A stretch of DNA of 64,000 nucleotides from Bimastos eiseni. Its lineage: Eukaryota; Annelida; Clitellata; Crassiclitellata; Lumbricidae. This document shows, in pieces, positions 48,617-58,811 of this stretch (the stretch's first letter is position 1; each line of letters begins with the position of its first letter). Position numbers and translations under genes: made by a program. The stretch lies in the NCBI GenBank assembly GCA_959347315.1, contig OY365810.1, forward strand, positions 24,244,304-24,308,303, written 5' to 3'. The notes under the pieces were generated by a model. It had not been told where the DNA came from. It saw nothing but the letters and a program-made list of their open reading frames with translations, and ran no database searches.

Positions 48617-48942
48617 AGCCACCTGCGAAGCATGTTGATGATGATGTGGTAGAGACCGTTACAGATTTTGACTTTGATCGGATGTCATCACAATCGACTG
48701 TACACCAATCACCCTATCGAACGAGCACCCACGTCAGCAGCAGCAGCGGCAGCAGCGGCAGCAGCAGCAGCCGTGCACAATCGACCCCTTCCTTGTCCAC
48801 ATCCACCGCTTCTATTCGCCCTACCAAGGCCACAGATCCTACAATCCAAAAGACTGCAGCAGGTGGCTCTCTAACATCAACGGGCGTTGTTCTTCCACTG
48901 CTGGCCATTGTAATTCAGCGAATTTACTTTATGGATGCCTGA
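48617..48942 (+). CDS. Glypican exon 7: stalk, GPI signal and stop
   Basis: The acceptor CTTTTGCAG|AG completes Glu from exon 6, and the frame reads EPPAKHVDDDVVETVTDFDFD. A Ser/Gly/Thr-rich stalk follows (SSSSGSSGSSSS) with further Ser-Gly pairs. The C-terminus has small residues (GGSLTSTG) and then a hydrophobic run (VVLPLLAIVI) followed by a short QRIYFMDA end and TGA. That arrangement is a GPI-attachment signal: the tail would be removed in the ER and the protein linked to lipid near the GGS/STG residues. The exact omega site is not determinable by eye. The stalk here is longer than in vertebrate GPC3. The CAGCAGCGG run at 48738-48768 is coding, not an independent satellite. Confidence 0.88.
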
Positions 48943-49671
48943 GTGATGATGTCTGCAATCCTTGGCAGACAATGAGACGATTGAATTGGATGTGAGGCAT
49001 AGCGCCAATAATTGTACAGGTCTATAAAAAATCTTGCAAATGCATTACCCACAGGCTCCCACACATGCACTCATAACACACACCTACACACACACACACA
49101 CACGTGAACTTATGCATACAGAGACATCTACACACATGCACAAACATATGCATGTCCATACATGGACAAACATCTTTTTGTAGTGCTGTCAGTCAGTACT
49201 TTGTGGCCTGGGACGCTTGGCATTGGAGAAGTCAGACTTCACCCTAAAACATGTGATGTTATGTTTAAACCTTCTCAACCTGAAGTTATGTTGAGCAATA
49301 TGAGTTTGGTTAGCACTTTTTCGTCAGTTTTACTTATCTTAAAACAATATCTTAACTTTTTGGATGAACTTCCAGGCTTTCTGTGTAGTTGCTGTGCATA
49401 ATGCTTATCCAAGATGGATTTATGGATTCATGTCCATCAAGTCGGACGCCATAATCTATCGTGCCACTGTTTGGTTTGGCGCAAATTTCATCGTGTGACA
49501 TTTCAATTTTGTGTTCACATGACAGACCAGTTTCATGCTGTTCGATCGCTTGTGCTGTCAAATGGTGCAAACCAAGGAATGTGCTTCAGCGGATAGATCC
49601 AGTGTACAGAGGGTAATTGTGGATAACAAGATATATATGGTGTATTGCCATCTGAATGTTCTTGGTGCAAC

Positions 49672-49708
49672 AACGATAGCCTTGACAAAACTCGTCAAGG
49701 CTATCGTT
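49672..49708. other. Perfect 15-bp hairpin with 7-base loop
   Basis: AACGATAGCCTTGAC (49672-49686) and its exact complement GTCAAGGCTATCGTT (49694-49708) are separated by AAAACTC. It lies about 730 bases after the glypican stop and three bases before ATTAAA. A role in 3'-end formation or RNA structure is only a possibility. Confidence 0.85.
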
Positions 49709-51059
49709 AAATTAAAGTCTCTGTTTAGATTGAAATGTTGTAGAGGCTCGAATTATGGCTGCACATTGGACAAGTTCCTACTGGATACATGATTGTCGAT
49801 GGTTTCCTAGCATTTCCAAATTTCTTCTACATTAAGCATCGTCTGCTAATCTGCTCGAATGACCTTCTATGGAGCTGTTATCATGATGCAGAGTCGCCTT
49901 CTTCCTTCTGATAGTTGTTGACGTAGTTTGCTGTAGATATTTCTTTCCGTTGTACAGATATCCAGTCAAAGTGCATTGTTTCAGCCACAGAGCAACTGGC
50001 ATTACACACTACTTATGGTCAGATCAATAATCGTCTATTTAGAATATACAATCTCGACATTTCTTAGCACAACAAAGAGCCTGAATCTGGAACTTTGCTT
50101 ATTTACGAATTGAGGATTGTTCGCTAAACAAAGGCACTGGTGGTAGATACAGCTGACCACGGGTCATAACCAACGTACTTTTCCATCTCAGGTCACTGGA
50201 CTGTGATGCTGTATGATAACCAAGTGGCAGTGGGTGTTGGTTTAATTGCTGAATGTCCTGTGTATGATGGGTACTCGTACCATGTGTGGGACCATGTGCT
50301 TATGTGCTGGGTAGTTTGTGTGACTATGTGCCTGGTTTTGAACTTTGTGCCTTCTGCGCGGTGTTACCCCATAGGAACCCACGAGACTTTTGCACGTTGT
50401 GGACTGTGATAAATTTAACATTAACTTGGCACAGCCTACCAATGGGGTAATCAGTTTTGATAAGTTTTTCTATGCATTTAAGCATAAAAACGGAGGATCA
50501 CTATTAGTGCACAAGAAAAACTGATAAACTTCAATCAAAGAGGTGTGCAACCGTGTTAAAAACTGCTGCTTTTGTATGTCGATAATCGTTATAATTGTTG
50601 TGACTTATGCAAACTAAATTTTTCTTTGAAACAATTTGGTTTTCTGGCCAAGGAAACATCAATGAAATCTGCTTTTAGCGCTGAATTTATTGTATTTAGA
50701 ATCATCTGACACTGCCTGCTTTTACACTTCTAAAACTTTGGCAGTTCAGCTTGGTAAGTGGTGTTCTGTGTGTCCAGTGAAGGTGTATAATACATAGCAT
50801 GACATTGTTAGCAGTCTGTTACAACACAAGATGAAATTATTGTCAATGTTCATCTGTGGCAGACGTAAATGTGATTTTAGAAAGTTTGGTTGTAAATTGT
50901 TTTCAGCTGGTAGGAAGAACATTGTTGATAAAGAAGTGTGTGATCTGGTGTTCTGCTGATGCAGACATACAGACAGGCAGACAAAGAGGAGAAGGGACAG
51001 AGATCGACGGACACAGAGACAGAGTGAGACGGAGCAGTGAAATGATTGATGCAGTTAAA

Positions 51060-51200
51060 GAAGAGTGTGTGAGAGAGAGAGAGACAGACAGACAGACAGT
51101 CAGAGACAGAGACAGAGTCAGAGACAGACAAACAGAGAGAGAGAAAGAGAGACAGAAAGAAAGAGAGACAGAAAAAGAGAGAGAGAGAGAGAGAGTCAGA
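51060..51200. repeat. GAGA/CAGA microsatellite
   Basis: Irregular GAGA, CAGA and GACAGA units. The 116-codon forward and 115-codon reverse open frames across it are repeat artefacts. Confidence 0.92.
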
Positions 51201-52517
51201 GTATAATGAAATAGGTAGTTTCAAACTGTTGTTAACTTTCGTCTCCGTCAGTCATCTTCTTAAACCTACACTGTCTCTGGTTTCTTTAGGCGCAAGTGAT
51301 TTTACGGTTTCGCTATTAAACATTGTTAAGCAACACTATTTTATACCGTATTTAAGCAACATTATGTTAGGAAATATTTATGTATAAATGTATGTTTTGT
51401 GTTGGTGCTGCCTTAAAACTCTTAGGTATTTACTTCTAAGCTGGATAACTTCACATTTTGTAAGTTTTGGCATGGTTCTACAAGCTTCACTTTTTATTTG
51501 TAGGTTTTGGTGATTTGTTGGTAATTTCAAAATGAGTTGGCTATGTCAATGTAATAGTTGAGAAGTTTGTGTAAGAACTTCTACGAGTTAGAATTTGTGA
51601 GTTTACACATGATGTATGTGCTTAAAAAACTCTTTGTACAGCTTCTAATCTGTTCAGTCTTTCACCCTTTAACATAGTGTTTTTTTAACTTCCATGTGTT
51701 TATGCATTGACTGCCGATGGCAGCCAGCCCACACTTGAGCTTAGCAGTTGATCCTTGTCCTCAGATAGACATCTTCTGTTAGGCCTACTTCCACTGAGCC
51801 GGTAAATTAAGAGTTCGTAACAATGTGACGTAAATTAGAGAGAGAAGTGAACACATACAATCTGGCATTTCAGATCTATCCTACAGTTTGAAATCATGGA
51901 ACATTGATTTTCGGTGCACTTACAACAAACAACTCGATTGTTGGCACTCAGTGAAAATATGCCTCAACCCCTTTTCTTCAAAAACTTAAAACAATTATTA
52001 TGACTAAAGCAGCATAATAACTATGATAAGTCTATGTCATTCTTTGGCATTACCCGATATGTCTATCCATCACAACGTAGGCCTAGTAGATTAAAGTTGT
52101 GTACAGGTTGTTTCCAATACTTGGCTTGATGATGTAATCATTTCCACATGTTGTAATATCGTTTTCGTTGTTGTTGTCATGATAAGCGAAGGAAAGAATG
52201 ATTGGAGTTTAATGTTCATTGATTATTCGTATGACTAGTTCTTTCTTTGCAATGTGCCACTTGGATACATAAAACAAATGTCAGACAAGGGGAGACACAT
52301 TGCACTTTTAAGTTCTTATTTTTTGCAAAATAACATCTCTATTGATTTTAGAATTCTTCATTTTTCTGACTAACTTACATGTGCCCTGTTTGTCTAGTTT
52401 TTCTGTGCATTGATTAAAATAAGCAAAAACAAATTAGAAGTAAATTTTGTGACATAATATTATATTTGTGTATTTCCGTAATAAAAGTGCAATCCTCACG
52501 ATAAAGTTACGACAACA

Positions 52518-52975
52518 GTTTGTATTGATTCGAGTGCAACAGGCTTTTACGAACATCATGATTTTAGCATAATGTAGAATATATTACAGTTATAACTACT
52601 TGTATTAAAACAAATATTACTGTTGACTGTTATAATAATATCTTATTGATGCAGGAGTACTTTTTAAATTGAAGTGTCAATTATTGACTTGAATTAATAA
52701 TTATAGTCTTATACTAATTACTAAGCCTTCTAAAACTTTCAGCTAGTTTGTATTGAATCAAGTTGGCAGGGTTTTTAGAAAACAAATCATATGATTTTGG
52801 TGTATTTTAAATAGAATTATTAGTTAAAACTATTTGTATTAATACAAGTAACAATTTTGACTGTCACATTACAATTCAGCTGCTAGTATATCAATGTCAC
52901 AGGAGTACTTTCTTAATTAAAGTGTAAATTATTGACTTGAATTAATTATAGTCTTATTATTAAACTTTTTAAAAC
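52518..52975. repeat. Tandem duplication, ~228-bp unit, two copies
   Basis: Copy 1 (52518-52744) and copy 2 (52745-52975) share GTTTGTATTGA, CAGGAGTACTTTTTAAAT/ CAGGAGTACTTTCTTAAT, AATTATTGACTTGAATTAA and ATAGTCTTAT in the same order. Divergence is considerable, so the duplication is old. Confidence 0.8.
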
Positions 52976-55600
52976 CGTAATGACTGTCTTCAATATGAAA
53001 TACATAGTTGTTGTTCCTATCTCTGTTATATAAAACACAAGGTGTATGTGAAGATTTCCTAATTTCTCTGAATGCCTTGCTTGTTTGCTACATGCGCTTA
53101 TTCCCAGAGTTTTTCCATTCTACGGAAGGCCTGCAGAAATATATTAATCATTTACATTAAAAGGAACTTTATTACTATGTAATATACTGAAAATTTAATA
53201 ATACCTGAATCTGAGGCACTGACCAATATTGTAGATGTGATTAAAGAAAGAGAGATGTGATGTTACCTATGTTGGTCCCTAGGTATGTGGAATTTATTAT
53301 CAATTACTTTAAACCCAAATAACACATCTATCGTTCCAAAATTATTTGCAACTAGTCTCTTGAACACCTGCATGAATTTATGCATAAATTCTTCATCGTA
53401 TATAAACATTATTCCCAGTGGGAAATTTCTAAAGTGCCACTCAAAAGCCAAGCATGAGTAGGCCTACTGTTTAAAACTACGGGTGCGGATCAAAATGGCA
53501 CAAGTCGTCGTTGGACAACAGTGGACCTAGATGATGAAATTTATTGCAGAGCTTGTAGAAGCGCTTTATCAACCGTGAAGCATCCAACCGATAGGGCCTA
53601 CTTGTTCTTCGGTGCTTTGGTGCAGGGCTACCTGGGGTGATTCAAGTGATCTCCAGACGACGTTTCACCATCCGTGCTACAGAAACTTTCGATCGATCAG
53701 CTCTAGGTGGTAATCTTTTGGTGGGGCACAGATGTTTGTGCATGCCGGCTACTGTCGACTCTTCTAGTCACCTGAGCAATGTTTGCCATTTTGACAAAAA
53801 TTAACGCTCTTTTCAAAATTACATTTTAACATCATGAGATTAGTGCAGACATATTGTATACTATTTTCTGTATTTTTTTATTTTACTTTGCAAACTGCTT
53901 TATTAAGGTGCATTATAAAACCAATACAGCTTGTCATTTAAAGAATTTCTGTCATGACTTATTTCTTACTTATTTGCTGATTTATTATTATTTTACAACT
54001 TCTTTATATTTCACAATTTCTCACAGATTCTCTATGTTACCCTAGTTAGGAAACACTGTTTGAAGTCATAACAAAAGTTAAATTCTAGTCACTTCACTCT
54101 GGCCATTATAATAACAAACCTACTTACTCTACAACCAATTTCTAAATTCACTGTAATAACTAGGACTAGCATATGTCCTATGTATGAAAGCCATTTGAAC
54201 AATAACATTGTGCCTGTCAGGAAGCTATAAAGTTCAGTTAATAAAAATACACATGTTTTACTCATGCAAATGGTAGATATGAATAGTAATATTAATCCAA
54301 GAGGAAAGTCCAGTGTGCAGGCATGAAATACTGGAAGGGTTCAAAAGCAAAAAACAATCTGATCAATACAAGATGCACAGTATTTCTAATACCTGCCAAC
54401 TTCAGACGACAAACTGCTCCGTTATACGCCTGTACAACAGGGCAGCAATAACCAGCAAAAAGGCTCACTTCAGCAAATGGATGGTGGATGGAAGTATATA
54501 AGTGTATAAATCATACTTGAACAGATATCTAGATGAGCAAAAATAGGTGAACAATTTCTACAGTTACTCATGGCAGATAAAGACCCATAGAAAATGAATG
54601 ACAACACAGATATCATCAGTTATTTTGAATCCAGTTTCCTTACTCGTAAGCATAAGAACTAATTGTCACAACGATCAAGGAATCAAAAACTACACTTTGA
54701 TGGTAAATAGCTTCATTACTCATAAGCACGAGAACTAATTGTCCTCATCAACATGTGCTGGTTACCCTTCATCGATAATCCTCCCAATAACTGGTTCACT
54801 CACTCTGTCAAATAGTACATCACTCTATTTTAATCTTTCCCTTATTTATAGTACATGTGTCTTCATATTTACAGTGTGACAATGTGTCAGAGACTAAACA
54901 TTAACCAATGGCACTAATTGTGCATAAAAGCTTGCTCTGGATCTGCATATGTCTGTCATCATCATGGGGAGAGGCTTGCAGTAAACTCTCTTTAACATAA
55001 GGCAATCAATCACTCAAGCATGCAGTACTCATCAATCAACTCTGAAACAGATACCTAGTTTACTTACTGTAATCATTATGAGGTAAAAAGGCTTGGTTAC
55101 AAGGGGCTACCATAATGAGATTGGTCAAGACAGTTGACAGTCACTGTTTAGATGTATACCAACCCCTTTGAACAGAATCTCTACAAATATAAGTTGCATC
55201 TGAAAAAGTGTTGAAACTTCTAGCACCCCTCGGCAATGATGTTGAACTCCAACTGAATAGATAATGCTCTACTATTTGTCCTATCAGGCATTGAAGTAAT
55301 ATATATGACTCAAGACTTCTGTAAGTCTTTCACAACAAAAACTTAAAAGCAAAGTAACAAGGAAACTAAATGCTGCACAGGATAATGTGCTGTTCTCCAA
55401 TAACTCATTGTATTACTTGAATCAATCTGCCAAACCACAGATTATCAATCTATGCAGTCATCATAATGTCAAGCCATTCATAGAACACAGCTAATTAAAT
55501 AGATCGTACATGATGGCATACGTCAATCAAGTTCAGAACTGAGGATGCCCTTATATCTTCATCGTAATTTGAGGGAACTGTTTTTTTATGACATACTGGA

Positions 55601-55720
55601 TCAATTGGAATTTTTGGTTGCTTTCCCTTTCCCTTTGCCTTTGCCCTTTCCTTGGCTTTTACCCTGGCTGTGGTCTTGTGCAGCAGAGCTCTTTGAAGAT
55701 TTTGTAAGAGCTTTCTTGGC
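55601..55720 (-). CDS. RFC1: RFC1 last coding exon: basic C-terminal tail and stop
   Basis: After the acceptor TTATTATAG, the frame reads AKKALTKSSKSSAAQDHSQG, then a KGKGKGKGKGK run and ATKNSN followed by TGA. It is the Lys/Ser-rich, nuclear-localisation-like end of RFC1, comparable to the human K-K-K-T-K-S-S-K...K-G-K-G-K tail. A longer open frame across this exon in another register (55495-55755) is a shadow. The 3' UTR lies to the left. ATTAAA on the minus strand at 54829-54834 and AATAAA at 53981-53986 and 53899-53904 are possible poly(A) signals, none proven. Confidence 0.88.
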   Translation of the reverse strand, partial: AKKALTKSSKSSAAQDHSQGKSQGKGKGKGKGKATKNSN

Positions 55721-57896
55721 CTATAATAAACAACAATATAAATATAATTAACCACAAAGAACTGACCAAAGAACCAATGAAACTTCTTATACTGAACTTA
55801 ACCAAACTTTATTGATAGTTAAACACATTGCAAGCAATCGCATAAGACAAATTTGGGTGTAATAGGGAGAACTCCAACGGAAACAAATTGGTCCCAATAT
55901 TTGAAGAGGATTTATTACAAAATCAGCATGCACATTTATTGCATTCATCAAGCAAACATTTAACAAGCAATTAAATATTTTCCATACAAGTCAATTTCTA
56001 TTGGTAAAGACATCTTTAAACAATTTCCGCACAAGTCTGTTTCTAATTAAGTAAGTAATAATTGAGATTGATAGGTAGGTTGTTTACTTCAGTTAAATGT
56101 TTCTTCATGTGTGCTTAAAACTGGTGTAGAGTAACTAGCTGATTAAGATGATGAGGTACAGAATCCATACAGATATCAGTTATAAACCTCAGAATAGAAA
56201 GGCAACTCTTCCACAGCAAGAGAGGTCCGTTTTGACAGCACAACACAAATGTAGCCTACCTATGATGAATTACATGTTTATAGTTCTATTTATAGCATTT
56301 GGTAGAAGAAAAATTGAAGATGCCACAAAAACCCTATGCATGGATTTTCAAAAGACTTGGAGAGTCAGAAACAAAACTTGCCGATGTTTTGCTAAACATT
56401 TACATAAAACCTTTCAAAATAGCCATGTCCCTTATCGCTCATTTCTCAGTAGTCAACTGTGTTTTTATTCATCACCCAAGACCCCAAAATAAATGATATC
56501 GTTCAGTGAATATTTCAAAGGGCCAGGAAGCAAAAACTGAAGGTTTTTGGGAATTGCTGACACTGACAGCAATAAACTTCGTGAAGCGAGCTATATCAAT
56601 GCCCCTATTCACAGAGAAACATAGGTTCATTTTTATCCACTGATAGTCAAATCTTTTGATTCACCAGCAAAGTCTAAAACAAAAATGATATCATGCCTCC
56701 AATGTTGTAGGATTTAAAAAATTAAAATCAAACATGTTGATGCAAACCTTTGGTATTTGAATTGGGCAGTAGAGATAAACGTCTTAGGGCTGATTATAAA
56801 GAATATAAACTAATTTTTGGAAAAAATTCATAAGATTTACATGTTGCTACAAATTTTCCACAATTTCGAGTTGCAATATTTATCAATTATTATTTATTGC
56901 ATTTCATTCTATTCATGAAATTTCAGCATGGTCTGTTACTCTAAAATTTTGAATTTTATTTACATAAATGTTCAATATATTTATCAACTTTGAGGTAAAC
57001 ACAAGAACATGTGATGAACTTTTTCATCACCGATTATTGTCCTGAATAAAATATTTTTTAAAAATACATTGCACATTTATATAACTGAAGGTCATCATAT
57101 AAACCAATAATTCATCAGAACAAATTTAGCTGCAAAAGATTTAACTAGTTTTATTGTATTCTTAACTCTAATAATTGAATTCCTGAAGAGACATAACATA
57201 AAACTGAAATTGCCATCAATAGACAACCGCCAACTTCAAGGATGAAAACTTGCTTTTAAATTCTAGCTTTTCCAAGCAAGGTAAGCAGGTCGTTGGCCAG
57301 CCACCCATCCTTAGTTACAAATTTAGGCCAAAAAGGGCCGAGGGCACATCCTTGGGATGGGCATAAATTGTGTCAAATGTCATATATTGTATCATCAATT
57401 CATCCCTCCATTCTGAAGTTTGAATGGTTTTGGACAGCCTATTCTTTATTTCTGGCTAAGGGCATGAACTTAAGGGTACCCCTGTCATTGTACAGATATA
57501 TGCCAAACTCCAAACAGAAGTGTGTATTGACTAAGACAGGAAGTGTCTCTAAAACCTCACGCCATTTCCAGATTTTGAACGAAAACATTTACAATGTTAG
57601 AAGAGTCACAGAATTATTCACACGTCATTCATTTTGAGATAAGAAAATACAACAGTATGTAAAGAACTAACGTTGCTGCTTACAATGATGAGCTACTGAT
57701 CACAGTACTGCATGTATTAGCAGGGTTGTATCATTTATACGATTATGCATCTGGATACGTAATATGTGTCTTTGAAGTGCATCACAAAAGAGGTCTCGTG
57801 TCTAGCAGAAATCTAGTAAACCACTCAATCCTCACATCTACATAACTACTAGTATGAATGCGCTTGCTGTTTGTAATCATAAAAACGCTCCATCAC
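55721..57896 (-). other. RFC1: RFC1 last intron (2.2 kb)
   Basis: AT-rich sequence without recognised repeats. Open frames at 56148-56496 and 57293-57637 have no known domain and are probably chance. Confidence 0.5.
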
Positions 57897-58106
57897 CTTG
57901 ATCATTGTGTCGGCAGTGACGTCATCATTATCACTGTTTTCACTCCCCTCTCCTGCAACCACTTCATCTTCCTTCAACTCCAGCTCATAGTCATCTTGGC
58001 CAGCAGCACTTCCACCACGTCCTCGGCCTTTCTTGGCTGCAGCTCCAGTTGCATATGGGGTTAGATGCACTTCTTTGTTGTACGCCCTGGTGAAAGCAGC
58101 TTTTAC
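57897..58106 (-). CDS. RFC1: RFC1 exon: VKAAFTRAYNKEVHLTPY plus acidic linker
   Basis: The frame begins VKAAFTRAYNKEVHLTPY, almost identical to vertebrate RFC1. It then gives a basic Gly-rich patch (KKGRGRGG), an acidic run (YELELKEDEVVAGEGSENSD) and ends TADTMIK. The human tail has the same order: an acidic stretch and then an M-I-K-K-K-T-K-S-S-K basic end. The acceptor is GTGGTTAG|GTA and the donor ATCAAG|GTGATG. Phase is 0 at both ends over 210 bases. The open frame continues 14 codons past the donor, but the phase-0 join to the next exon restores the expected sequence. Confidence 0.95.
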
Positions 58107-58597
58107 CTAACCACAGAAAGCACCCCAAAATGCAAACCAAGCTACAGCGGCTGGTGAGAAAAACAACAGCATACTTAAAATTTGAAAAGCAAGAATGTTG
58201 TCAATTAGATCACAGAATATTAACTGCCAGCAACTGCTACCTCAAAGCACATAAACTTTATAAATCTTATACCCACCTACCTACAAGGAAAACAATCTGT
58301 TAACCACTAGCTAATGAATGTTTTCTCACTATTTCTTTCATTCATTCCCATTCCCAAAGTCAATCTATTACCAATTAACACAGACTTGGTAAACTTGCCA
58401 TAAATTAATCACTTAACCATTAACTAACCTTAGAGTCAATCTGACTCATAGGGTCCTTTATTCCTCACTTAACCATTTAACCTTAGAGTCAATCTGACTC
58501 ATAGGGTCCTTCATTCCTCACTTAACCTTTTAAATAATAACCTTAGAGTCAATCTGACTCATAGGGTCCTTCATTCCTCACTTAACCATTTACTAAC
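58107..58597 (-). other. RFC1: RFC1 intron carrying tandem copies of the preceding exon end
   Basis: Three copies of the exon's last ~36 bases plus donor lie at about 58429-58597. Their exon/intron boundary equivalents are 58429, 58482 and 58542, against the true 58598. The left part of the intron is unassigned. Confidence 0.85.
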
Positions 58598-58811
58598 CTT
58601 AGAGTCAATCTGACTCATGGGGTCCTTCATTCCAGGCCACGAAGTCAGTTCGATGACACTGTCAAAGTCCTCGCGAAGCAAGTCATATGTATCGAGAAGT
58701 GACACCACTTTACTGACTCCTTCAGTTGCCTCAGTTATGAGTGGAGATGTCAACATGAGTCGTAAAGCAGGAAGGTAATCCTGACTCAGTGCTCTCTTGT
58801 CGGCCGATATG
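58598..58811 (-). CDS. RFC1: RFC1 exon: DYLPxLRxxLxxPL...LLDTYDLxxEDFD segment
   Basis: The frame reads ISADKRALSQDYLPALRLML and continues through VSKVVSLLDTYDLLREDFDS to WPGMKDPMSQIDSK. It follows the human D-Y-L-S-L-L-R-D-A-L, V-V-A-L-M-D-T-Y-Y-L-M-K-E-D-F and F-S-K-L-D-P-K motifs. The acceptor is TTTTCAACAG|C and the donor TCTAAG|GTTAGT. The exon has 214 bases, entering in phase 2 and leaving in phase 0. Its last ~36 bases and splice donor are repeated three times in the next intron (58429-58597). Reading past the donor adds only VSKWLSEE before a stop. Confidence 0.94.

Larger units (their letters stand above)
8430..48942 (+). other. Glypican gene span (GPC3/GPC5-like), seven coding exons
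   Basis: The gene runs from a start codon in exon 1 to a stop in exon 7. Coding exons are 8430-8668, 13088-13254, 25796-26508, 33316-33623, 43566-43692, 45721-45895 and 48617-48942. Glypicans are GPI-anchored heparan sulfate proteoglycans of the outer plasma membrane that modulate Wnt, Hedgehog, BMP and FGF signalling. Visible landmarks, in order, are a signal peptide, an N-terminal cysteine domain, the large globular core, a C-W-N-G motif, Ser-Gly attachment sites and a hydrophobic C-terminal tail. Counting both frames of exon 2, the cysteines after the signal peptide total 14, the number invariant in the family. The K-S-L-Q-V-x-R segment of exon 3 favours the GPC3/GPC5 branch over GPC1/2/4/6. 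Splice phases agree from exon 3 to exon 7 but not around exon 2. Confidence 0.9.
48943..55600. other. Intergenic region between convergent genes, including both 3' UTRs
   Basis: The left part must include the glypican 3' UTR; ATTAAA at 49711-49716 is a candidate poly(A) signal just after a perfect hairpin. CA repeats lie at 49085-49103 and a GAGA/CAGA array at 51060-51200. A ~228-base tandem duplication occupies 52518-52975 and a CpG-rich island 53470-53790. The right part includes the RFC1 3' UTR. No further gene is recognised. Confidence 0.55.

Noticed and set aside
55495..55755. 86-codon minus frame rich in Lys/Ala
   Set aside because: It overlaps the RFC1 last exon in another register; the phase-0 splice gives the expected AKKALTKSSK tail instead.
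56148..56496. Two overlapping open frames in the RFC1 last intron
   Set aside because: They have no recognised domain, no bounding splice pattern and AT-rich composition like the intron; probably chance.
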